The notes under the pieces are model-generated. The model was not told the DNA's origin. It saw nothing but the letters and a program-made list of their open reading frames with translations, and searched no databases. 9,893 bases of DNA. Origin: Methylococcaceae bacterium (GTDB lineage: Bacteria; Pseudomonadota; Gammaproteobacteria; Methylococcales; Methylomonadaceae). The translations under genes and the position numbers were made by a program. Positions 1 through 5,910 of this stretch are shown here, piece after piece (within the stretch, counting starts at the first letter, position 1; each line of letters opens with the position of its first letter). The stretch spans positions 1-9,893 of the forward strand of contig WTBX01000230.1 of the NCBI GenBank assembly GCA_013138855.1. Direction: 5' to 3'.

Positions 1-83
1 GATAGTGCTTTATCGTAAAACATATAAATTTACTATTTTCATGGAAAATTTCAAAAAGTCACAACTTAATAAGGTGCAATATT
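1..83 (+). other. upstream leader of first PLC-like gene
   Basis: This is a short A+T-rich non-coding leader. The only clear signal is the ribosome binding site AAGGTG at 71-76, seven bases before the ATG at 84. A possible promoter (TTTATC at 9-14, TACTAT at 31-36, 16-bp spacing) matches consensus too weakly to call. The preceding gene lies outside the window. Confidence 0.4.
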
Positions 84-1019
84 ATGGACATGAATAATTG
101 GATGAGTGAATTGAAAGATGAGTTAAAATTATCTGAAATTGTTATGCCAGGCAGTCACGATGCAACAGTTTATAAGTCTGATACCGACTTAAAAATCACG
201 CTATTATCTTCTCAAAAAACAACAGTGTGTCACGATGATAATATTTATGGACAATGTATCAAAGGCTCTAGGTTCTTTGATATTCGTATGAAAAAAAGTG
301 GAAATAAAGTAGTAGGGTATCACATGGCTGTTGGGCAGGGGGCAAAGGGTGCAACTATCGAAAAAGTTTTGGATGATGTTGATACTTTCCTTGAGGAGAA
401 TTCGAGTGAATTCGTAATTTTGAGAATATCACATACTAACTCTAACACGAAGATTCCAAAGATAATTGCAAAGCATGATGTTGAGGAAAGGCTTTATAAG
501 CATAATCCCGCACAAAATCTTTCAAAGGTTGAAGTCAGCGATCTTAGAAGCAAACTGATTTGTATTTATGATAAGGGAGCATTAAAAATTACTTCATCAA
601 AGGATGGTTCTCATCCTTTCAAAAAATACAATAGTAAAAGTAAAATCCCCGTTCCCTTAAACACAGCAGGCATAGTTACGTGTGGAGGGTTTAGTCAAAA
701 CCCATCTATTGAAAAGGTCAAACAAGGACAATGGAAAAAGATCTCCGAACATAAAAAACATAGAAAAGGTGACCATATTTTTGTTATTTATTGGACACAA
801 ACCCTGAAAAAAGCAACGGCAATGTTTAATGCAGGAAGTATTGAGGGGATAACTAAACATCCACGAACAGGGTCTCATGTCAAAATAGACGATTTGATTC
901 AGAAACTATCTAGACGTAGAAAATCTCTTCCAAACGTCATTATGTACGATTTCATTAACGTAACAGTGAGTGAAAAAATCGTTAACCTAAACGCTCAACG
1001 TCAAAACTGGGAAGATTAG
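84..1019 (+). CDS. PI-PLC X-domain phospholipase-like protein (first paralog)
   Basis: A 311-residue protein of the phosphatidylinositol-specific phospholipase C superfamily, which cleaves phosphoinositides (or GPI anchors) by general acid-base chemistry through a cyclic inositol phosphate. Seen directly: MPGSHDA with His25-Asp26 near the N-terminus; GSRFFDIR ending at Arg68; GYH with His80; VILRISHT near 111-118; CGGFS near 210-214; WTQT near 237-240; and MYDFIN with Asp299. By family knowledge of bacterial PI-PLC these match the two catalytic histidines, the Asp partner of the first, the substrate-binding Arg and, probably, the late catalytic Asp. Length is close to secreted bacterial PI-PLCs (about 300), but there is no signal peptide or membrane segment, so export would need a specialised system. 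The ATG at 84 has AAGGTG seven bases upstream; Met3 is an alternative. A paralog follows at 1591 and a T6SS operon at 3295. Substrate is not deducible from sequence alone. Confidence 0.85.
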   Translation: MDMNNWMSELKDELKLSEIVMPGSHDATVYKSDTDLKITLLSSQKTTVCHDDNIYGQCIKGSRFFDIRMKKSGNKVVGYHMAVGQGAKGATIEKVLDDVDTFLEENSSEFVILRISHTNSNTKIPKIIAKHDVEERLYKHNPAQNLSKVEVSDLRSKLICIYDKGALKITSSKDGSHPFKKYNSKSKIPVPLNTAGIVTCGGFSQNPSIEKVKQGQWKKISEHKKHRKGDHIFVIYWTQTLKKATAMFNAGSIEGITKHPRTGSHVKIDDLIQKLSRRRKSLPNVIMYDFINVTVSEKIVNLNAQRQNWED

Positions 1020-1021
1020 TA

Positions 1022-1084
1022 GTGAATTATAGGCGGATAACCGTTTTAGCGGTTTATTGAAGCTTTTATAATCCCTGAATTCAC
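1022..1084. repeat. imperfect inverted repeat after first PLC gene
   Basis: GTGAATT (1022-1028) pairs with AATTCAC (1078-1084), and partial pairing continues inward (AGG/GGAT against ATCCCT). Inside it a small hairpin AACCG (1039-1043) / CGGTT (1050-1054) has a 6-base loop followed by TTATTG. It starts two bases after the stop codon, so it could act as a transcription terminator or mRNA 3' end, but there is no strong T-tract. It may equally be a degraded palindromic element. Confidence 0.35.
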
Positions 1085-1099
1085 GATTATTTAAGTAAT

Positions 1100-1292
1100 T
1101 AGGACTTACGCATTGACAAACGAAAACAAGGTATATTTTGTCAAAATATAAACTTGATAATTTATAAGTGTTGGTTTTACAAGAATATTTTGAATATCAT
1201 ATTTTTCACTAAAATTTAGCTTTGTAATTTCACAATTTTTAATTACTTGTAAAACAACAAGTTACCTATAGTGCGTAACTGCGTAAGTCCTA
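1100..1292. mobile_element. MITE-like element A, ends TAGGACTTACGCA
   Basis: A 193-bp non-coding segment bounded by perfect 13-bp inverted repeats, TAGGACTTACGCA at 1100-1112 and TGCGTAAGTCCTA at 1280-1292. A second, internal inverted pair (TTTTACAAG 1175-1183, CTTGTAAAA 1246-1254) extends by GTTG/CAAC with a one-base bulge, so the transcript could fold into a long hairpin. No transposase remains. The TAGG...CCTA ends and the joint with the next element suggest insertion at a CTAG/TA target, as known for IS630-type transposases; that family link is inference. Confidence 0.7.
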
Positions 1293-1458
1293 GGAGTTTG
1301 TCGGTCTTAGGTTTATATAGAAACAATGACTTACAAACAAATCATTTTACCTTTTCCGTTAGGATTAGTATTTATTGCTTATTTTAGTAATAAATTGAAA
1401 TTTTTAAAAATTAAATTATATTATAATTCAATTACTTATAAGACCGACAAGCTCCTAG
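1290..1458. mobile_element. MITE-like element B, ends CTAGGAGTTTGTCGGTCTTA
   Basis: A 169-bp element with 20-bp terminal inverted repeats at 1290-1309 and 1439-1458, identical except for one base. Its left end shares CTA with the right end of element A, and its right end shares CTAG with the left end of element C. The interior is very A+T-rich. A 53-codon open frame (1326-1487) runs through it and out the other side, and is judged accidental. No transposase is present, so it would be a non-autonomous element. Confidence 0.7.
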
Positions 1459-1564
1459 TACTCAGTCATTATTTATATGTCGAGTAAAATAAAATATTTT
1501 CTATTTAAAAATAGACTTTAGATTAAATATTTAACCCATCAAAATAAAGGTGACTGAGTACTAG
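1455..1564. mobile_element. MITE-like element C, ends CTAGTACTCAGTCA
   Basis: A 110-bp element with perfect 14-bp terminal inverted repeats CTAGTACTCAGTCA (1455-1468) and TGACTGAGTACTAG (1551-1564). Both ends carry CTAG, and the left CTAG is shared with element B. It ends 26 bases before the start of the second PLC gene, so it lies in that gene's leader and may supply or interrupt its promoter. There is no coding content. Confidence 0.7.
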
Positions 1565-1590
1565 ATACCTTTAAAAAGAGAGATTAAAAA

Positions 1591-2697
1591 ATGGCTATGA
1601 AAAACTGGATGGATGGCATCTCTGATGATTTACTTTTAAAAGAAATTATTATGCCTGGCAGTCACGATGCAGGAATGTCTAAAAAAAATGTGGCAAGTAC
1701 AGGAGTTCTTGTTGGAGCAGCAATAGGTCTGGCAGGTATAGGCGGACTTGGGATTGGAGGCTATGGAGCCAATAAGGGTTTTAAAGCATTGGGATGCACT
1801 CACGATTTTGATATCTTAGGTCAATGTGAAGCTGGATCGCGGTTTTTCGATATCCGATTAACCTATACAAAGAGCAAAACAATAACTCATCACACAGCGG
1901 GTGACAGCTATACCGTTGGCGGAACAACTGGACAGACAGGATTATCTATCTTAGATGATGTTCATTCATTTCTCAGTGACAATGATAGTGAACTTGTTAT
2001 TCTAAGGATTTCACATACTTACGATAAAAAGACAGCGGAGATTTTTATAAAAGAAATTAATGGGCATAAATTAAAGACAGACAATATGCTATGTACAAGT
2101 AATTCAAATTTAGTAAATAGGACGATTAAAGAGCTACGAGGAAAGGCTATTATTATCTTCGAGGAAAAGCTTTTTTTCGGTAGGAAAGGGAAAACTTTTC
2201 CTTTAATGTGGGAATCTGATCAAATATATAGAGGGTTTCATGCTTTTAGACAAATTAAAAAAGATGAAGCAAAAAAAAATCGTTGGGGAAAGCTGGTACA
2301 ACCAGATCAAAAAAAAATAGCGTCATACAAACAAAATGTTTGCGGCATTATGACCTGTGGTGGTTATTCTAACTCAAAGGATATTAAAAAAGTTCTGGCA
2401 GGTCAGATAAAAAAAGTACAAGCGCATAAAAAACACTATAACGTATATAAACCTCATCTTTTTGTTATATCTTGGACACAAACAGGTGGTGATATTAGAT
2501 CCAACACCATGGGGAAATCAGGAACACATGCAAAAATAATTGACCTGCTTAAAATGTTAAAAAAAGAGTGTGGAACCAATTACTGGCCACAGGTAGTCTC
2601 AATGGATTTTGTAAACGAGACCAGCAGTACCCTGATAGTAGGACTCAATAAAATAAGTTCAAACCGAACCAAAGCATACCCAAATATCTTTACATAA
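1591..2697 (+). CDS. PI-PLC X-domain phospholipase-like protein with glycine-rich insert (second paralog)
   Basis: A 368-residue paralog of the protein at 84. Conserved blocks in order: MPGSHDA (His25-Asp26), SRFFDIR ending at Arg89, ITHH (His100/101), ILRISHT (137-143), MTCGGYS (254-260), the GQ-KK-HKKH stretch (271-282), WTQT (295-298) and MDFVN with Asp339. The PI-PLC acid-base set therefore appears intact. The main difference is residues 37-64, inserted between the catalytic His and the FFDIR block: a Gly/Ala/Ile/Leu-rich run with repeated GxxxG-like spacing that could insert in or cross a membrane. No N-terminal signal peptide is present. The start at 1591 has GAGAG at 1578-1582, eight bases upstream; Met3 is an alternative and the paralog also begins M-x-M. 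Element C lies just upstream and element D downstream. Candidate T6SS effector by neighbourhood; substrate unknown. Confidence 0.83.
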   Translation: MAMKNWMDGISDDLLLKEIIMPGSHDAGMSKKNVASTGVLVGAAIGLAGIGGLGIGGYGANKGFKALGCTHDFDILGQCEAGSRFFDIRLTYTKSKTITHHTAGDSYTVGGTTGQTGLSILDDVHSFLSDNDSELVILRISHTYDKKTAEIFIKEINGHKLKTDNMLCTSNSNLVNRTIKELRGKAIIIFEEKLFFGRKGKTFPLMWESDQIYRGFHAFRQIKKDEAKKNRWGKLVQPDQKKIASYKQNVCGIMTCGGYSNSKDIKKVLAGQIKKVQAHKKHYNVYKPHLFVISWTQTGGDIRSNTMGKSGTHAKIIDLLKMLKKECGTNYWPQVVSMDFVNETSSTLIVGLNKISSNRTKAYPNIFT

Positions 2698-2799
2698 TGA
2701 ACTCCGCGAGAAGGTTATTTTTCAATCTAAAAAATTAATTAACTCTAGTGAGCTTATATTTTTCGCTATACAAAAAATCTATTTTACTAACTCCTTTTC
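2698..2799. other. spacer after second PLC gene
   Basis: About 100 A+T-rich bases between the PLC stop codon (TAA followed at once by TGA) and the left target repeat of element D. I see no gene, no strong hairpin-plus-T-tract terminator and no clear promoter. Confidence 0.5.
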
Positions 2800-2810
2800 A
2801 CTCTATGGCT
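2800..2810. repeat. left target-site duplication of element D
   Basis: ACTCTATGGCT at 2800-2810 is repeated exactly at 3018-3028, immediately outside the two ends of element D. An 11-bp direct repeat abutting perfect inverted repeats is the usual mark of a transposition event. Confidence 0.75.
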
Positions 2811-3017
2811 CACTGCCATTAAGTTAAGAGATTATTTGTTTATTTTCAATAAGATAGATTGTAGGGTGGGTTAGCTTTTTTCGCATAGCGAAAAAACGTA
2901 GCCCACCAATAATGCGTGAATGGTGGGCTACGTTATCTCGCTTCGCTCGATAAGCTAGCCCACCCTACAAATAACCTTTTGATTTATAATTATTTTTCTC
3001 TTAACTTAATGGCAGTG
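2811..3017. mobile_element. MITE-like element D, ends CACTGCCATTAAGTTAAG
   Basis: A 207-bp element whose terminal inverted repeats match perfectly over at least 21 bases inside the element (2811-2831 and 2997-3017; the match reaches one base further out on each side). It is flanked by the 11-bp direct repeat ACTCTATGGCT. A target duplication of this size is typical of the IS4 family, which suggests, without proof, that an IS4-type transposase moved it. The middle is occupied by a different palindromic repeat (2859-2970); without it only about 95 bp of element D remain, far too little for a transposase. Confidence 0.8.
2859..2970. repeat. GTAGGGTGGGTTAGC-type palindromic repeat nested in element D
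   Basis: Outer arms at 2859-2875 and 2954-2970 match at 16 of 17 positions (GTAGGGTGGGTTAGC against GCTAGCCCACCCTAC). Inside are two further hairpins: TTTTTTCGC (2876-2884) / GCGAAAAAA (2888-2896) with an ATA loop, and a perfect 14-bp stem AACGTAGCCCACCA (2895-2908) / TGGTGGGCTACGTT (2921-2934) with a 12-base loop. The same core, (G)TAGCCCACC, occurs four times in alternating orientation. From memory this is a widespread dispersed intergenic repeat in cyanobacteria and some gammaproteobacteria. It encodes no protein. The stems could stabilise or end transcripts from the PLC gene. Confidence 0.75.
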
Positions 3018-3028
3018 ACTCTATGGCT
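3018..3028. repeat. right target-site duplication of element D
   Basis: Second exact copy of ACTCTATGGCT. Its last two bases are also the first two bases of the inverted repeat of element F, so D appears to have landed exactly at the left edge of F. Confidence 0.75.
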
Positions 3029-3186
3029 ACCAACTTAAGACGAGACATCAGTAAAATTAACTTCTGTAGAGGGGTTAAAAGTAATTTTTTACCACGAAGG
3101 TCACGAAGTATAAAAATTTAAAACTTCGTGTTCTCTGTATTTTTCGTGGTAAAAAAAAGTCTGATTGTCCCATCTTAAGTTGGTAG
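3027..3186. mobile_element. MITE-like element F, ends CTACCAACTTAAGA
   Basis: A 160-bp element with terminal inverted repeats at 3027-3051 and 3161-3186. The first 14 bases (CTACCAACTTAAGA) match perfectly, and the match continues inward through GACA and TCAG with two substitutions and a one-base gap. No flanking direct repeat is visible, perhaps because element D altered the left flank. A second palindrome (3085-3156) fills its centre. No transposase is present. Confidence 0.65.
3085..3156. repeat. ACCACGAAGG-type palindrome nested in element F
   Basis: Perfect outer arms TTTTTTACCACGA (3085-3097) and TCGTGGTAAAAAA (3144-3156), plus inner arms CACGAAGT (3102-3109) and ACTTCGTG (3123-3130). 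Read either way it forms a long hairpin with a T-tract after the outer stem, so it could work as a bidirectional terminator between the PLC gene and the T6SS operon. From memory, ACCACGAAG...CTTCGTGGT palindromes are dispersed repeats in many bacterial phyla. Confidence 0.65.
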
Positions 3187-3294
3187 TCAAATTTATAATG
3201 TATTAATTTAACCTATATTTAAAAGCAAAGTAATGTGACTTAAACGATAAAAAGTTTTTTCTTTCAACAATACGACAAAATAATAACGTGAATT
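3187..3294 (+). other. leader of the T6SS operon
   Basis: An A+T-rich stretch of 108 bases in which the promoter for the ATPase gene would be expected. TATAAT at 3194-3199 and TATATT at 3214-3219 look like -10 boxes, but neither has a fair -35 at 16-18 bp, and I see no sigma-54 GG-N10-GC site. There is no recognisable Shine-Dalgarno before the ATG at 3295 (only AACGTGAATT), so initiation may be weak or the promoter may lie inside the repeats upstream. Confidence 0.35.
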
Positions 3295-5910
3295 ATGATT
3301 ATTGAAAAATTTAATTTAAAAGCTCAAGCCTCTATTGAACGTGCTTGTCGTCTTGCCGTTGAAAAAGATCACGGTGTCGTGACTCCTTGGCACTTTCTTT
3401 ATGCTTTATTAGAAAAAAAAGACAATATAGGCCGCGAATACCTAAAACAGGCAAATATTGATTTAGTCATCTTAGAGACCATCGTTGGCAGTCAATTAAT
3501 CGCCCAACCTAAAGCATTAAAAAATACCCAACATACCCCCATTAATCGCGAACTCGAACGGCTATTTATTCATGCAGAACAAATATCCATCCGCATGGAA
3601 GATAAATATATTGGGATTCATTATCTATTAATGGCTCTCTGGGAATTAGATGAATGGGTCACAGCACTCACAGAAGCAGGTGGAAACAAAGAAGCCTTTA
3701 GCAAACTGTTAGAAGAGATTCCCAAAGGTGGTTATAAAAACGGCGAAAACATGGATGAATTTGAATACCTTAATAAATATGCCCGCGACTTAACCGAATT
3801 AGCCCGACAAGGCGAATTAGACCCCATTATTGACCGCATAGATGACATTAATCTAGCCATCCAAGTGCTTTGTAGACGCATCAAAAACAATCCTATTATT
3901 ATTGGTGAAACAGGCGTAGGTAAAACGGCTATCGTTGAAGGACTCGCACAACGTATCGTCGAAGGCGATGTGCCAGAAGATTTAATTGGCTGCTCGGTAT
4001 TAGCTCTTGATATGGGTTTATTAATTGCAGGTGCAAAATATCGCGGCGAATTTGAAGAACGCTTCAAACGCGTATTACAAGAAATTACCGATGCGGGTAA
4101 TGTCGTTATTTTTATCGACGAAATTCATAGCCTAGTCGGTGCAGGAAAAACCGAAGGTTCGATTGATGCCGCAAGCTTACTAAAACCCGCCTTAGCACGG
4201 GGTGAAATTCGTTGCATTGGTGCGACGACTAATGGCGAATACCGCAAATATTTTGAAAAAGACATGGCTTTAACGCGCCGTTTTCAAACCGTTCGTATTG
4301 AAGAACCTAATGATGAATCTAGTTTAATGATTCTTCGCGGTATCAAAGAAAAATACGAAATGCATCACGGCATCCATATTACCGAAGCCGCGTTAGTTGC
4401 TGCCGTTCGTCTCTCCAGACGCTATATTGCTGATCGTTTTTTACCTGATAAAGCCATTGATTTAATCGACCAAACTGCTGCAACAGTACGGATAGGACTC
4501 TCGGCTAAACCTGAAGAACTCGAAACGATAGATCGTCGTCTTGTCGCTTTAGAAATTGAGCATTCATCACTCATTCACGAATCGGCTCAGGAACGCAAAC
4601 AAGAATTACAAGCTGAAATTACCGAGCTGCGTGAAAAAAGCTTGGAAATGAGCGAACGCTGGGAACGTGAAAAACGGGCAATGACGGAAGTACAAACGGC
4701 AACTAAACTCTTAGAAGAATCACGCCGTGAAATAGAACAAAAAATAGCGGAAGAAGATTTTGTACGGGTAGCAGAGTTACAATACAAAATTATTCCTCAG
4801 GCCGAAAAAACCCTTGCTGAATACGCTGATATTGATACCAGTGAGATTCAACCCCAAAAAAATGCCATTAATGAAGAAGATATTGCAATTACCGTTGCAA
4901 GATTAACAGGCATTCCCGTCTCAAAAATGCTAGATTCTGAACAACAACGACTCTTGCAATTAGAAAGCCATTTACGAGAACGTGTCGTAGGACAAGAAGA
5001 AGCGATTGCCTCAGTCTCTAAAGCCATTCGTCGAGCGCATACTAATATTCAAGATGCTAACCGTCCACTGGGTTCATTTCTAATGCTAGGGCCTACAGGG
5101 GTTGGTAAAACAGAGTTAGCGAAAACTTTAGCACACTTTTTGTTTAACGATGATACCGCAATGGTACGCATTGATATGAGCGAGTTTATGGAAAAACATT
5201 CTGTCTCTCGTCTAACAGGCGCACCTCCAGGCTATGTGGGTTATGAGGAAGGTGGTGTTTTAACCAATCAAGTCCGCAGTAAACCTTATAGTGTCATTCT
5301 CTTTGATGAGGTGGAAAAAGCTCATCCAGACGTGTTCAATTTATTCTTGCAAGTTTTGGACGAAGGTCGTTTAACCGATAGCCAAGGTCGGATGGTGAGT
5401 TTTACCAACACCTTAATATTAATGACCTCTAATTTAGGCTCTGAATACATAGAACCCATAGAAACGGAAGAAGAGCAACAACAAATGCAGACGCAAATTA
5501 TGGAAAAGGTACGCGCTCATTTTCGTCCTGAATTCCTTAATCGTCTCGATGATATTTTAATTTTCCGCCAACTTACCTTAGAAACCATGCGACCTATCGC
5601 AGATATTCAACTCGCTAGTTTAATTAAACGTTTAGGGGAACGTAATATAGAAGTTAAGATTAGTGATGAGGTGGTTAATATTCTAGCGGAACGCGGTTTT
5701 AATCCTTTATATGGGGCGCGTCCACTAAAACGAGTCATTCAAACATGGATTCAAGACCCGCTTGCCGAGTTATTGCTAAGAGGCGAGCTTGATGACAATC
5801 AACAATTAGCAATCACGGTTGTTGAGGGCGAATTAATGTTTTCGGGATCAGATCATGACGATAACAATCCAAAAGATGACGAGGATACTCAACTTAATGA
5901 GGGGGCTTAA
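3295..5910 (+). CDS. clpV: T6SS sheath-recycling AAA+ ATPase TssH/ClpV (ClpB-like)
   Basis: An 871-residue double-ring unfoldase that, in T6SS, pulls apart the contracted TssB/TssC sheath in the cytoplasm so its subunits can be reused. Domains seen: Clp N-domain (about 1-145); first AAA+ module with Walker A GETGVGKT (204-211), KYRG pore loop (248-251), Walker B VIFIDE (271-276) and RRF (328-330); coiled-coil middle domain (about 408-520); second AAA+ module with Walker A GPTGVGKT (599-606), GYVGY pore loop (646-650), Walker B VILFDE (667-672), FLNR (747-750) and GARPLKR near the C-terminus; then an acidic Asp/Asn-rich tail. The nucleotide-binding parts and long middle domain read more like the disaggregase ClpB than typical ClpV. 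The T6SS role comes from context: tssM begins on the base after its stop codon. A ClpB-type housekeeping chaperone is the alternative. The ATG at 3295 fits the N-domain start but lacks a clear ribosome binding site. Confidence 0.85.
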   Translation: MIIEKFNLKAQASIERACRLAVEKDHGVVTPWHFLYALLEKKDNIGREYLKQANIDLVILETIVGSQLIAQPKALKNTQHTPINRELERLFIHAEQISIRMEDKYIGIHYLLMALWELDEWVTALTEAGGNKEAFSKLLEEIPKGGYKNGENMDEFEYLNKYARDLTELARQGELDPIIDRIDDINLAIQVLCRRIKNNPIIIGETGVGKTAIVEGLAQRIVEGDVPEDLIGCSVLALDMGLLIAGAKYRGEFEERFKRVLQEITDAGNVVIFIDEIHSLVGAGKTEGSIDAASLLKPALARGEIRCIGATTNGEYRKYFEKDMALTRRFQTVRIEEPNDESSLMILRGIKEKYEMHHGIHITEAALVAAVRLSRRYIADRFLPDKAIDLIDQTAATVRIGLSAKPEELETIDRRLVALEIEHSSLIHESAQERKQELQAEITELREKSLEMSERWEREKRAMTEVQTATKLLEESRREIEQKIAEEDFVRVAELQYKIIPQAEKTLAEYADIDTSEIQPQKNAINEEDIAITVARLTGIPVSKMLDSEQQRLLQLESHLRERVVGQEEAIASVSKAIRRAHTNIQDANRPLGSFLMLGPTGVGKTELAKTLAHFLFNDDTAMVRIDMSEFMEKHSVSRLTGAPPGYVGYEEGGVLTNQVRSKPYSVILFDEVEKAHPDVFNLFLQVLDEGRLTDSQGRMVSFTNTLILMTSNLGSEYIEPIETEEEQQQMQTQIMEKVRAHFRPEFLNRLDDILIFRQLTLETMRPIADIQLASLIKRLGERNIEVKISDEVVNILAERGFNPLYGARPLKRVIQTWIQDPLAELLLRGELDDNQQLAITVVEGELMFSGSDHDDNNPKDDEDTQLNEGA
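5899..5905 (+). promoter_or_regulatory. ribosome binding site of tssM inside clpV
   Basis: GAGGGGG lies within the last codons of the ATPase gene, five bases before the tssM ATG at 5911. It fixes that start and implies translational coupling, since the two reading frames meet without a spacer. Confidence 0.7.

Noticed and set aside
9..36. Sigma-70 promoter before the first PLC gene (TTTATC / TACTAT)
   Set aside because: Only three and four consensus matches in an A+T-rich leader, where such matches arise by chance.
657..878. 73-codon open frame on the minus strand within the first PLC gene
   Set aside because: It lies wholly antisense to a well-supported gene with conserved catalytic motifs, and has no recognisable domain.
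1326..1487. 53-codon open frame crossing elements B and C
   Set aside because: No ribosome binding site, very A+T-rich, and it reads through the inverted-repeat end of element B; most likely chance.
2895..2934. Rho-independent terminator from the perfect 14-bp stem
   Set aside because: The stem is strong, but the 3' side continues with ATCTCG and lacks a T-tract, so terminator function is not supported from sequence alone.
2859..2970. Possible CRISPR-like array because the same core recurs four times
   Set aside because: The copies alternate in orientation and pair with each other, with no regular spacers; this is a palindromic repeat.
3005..3030. Sigma-54 promoter suggested by TGGCAG upstream of the T6SS operon
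   Set aside because: No GC at the required 10-base distance from GG, and the site is part of the element D terminal repeat.
3732..4067. 111-codon antisense open frame in the ATPase gene
   Set aside because: It is the reverse shadow of the first AAA+ module; its Ser/Arg-rich composition is typical of antisense reading of conserved coding sequence.
4587..4787. 66-codon antisense open frame in the middle domain of the ATPase
   Set aside because: Shadow of the coiled-coil codons; Ser/Arg-rich and featureless.
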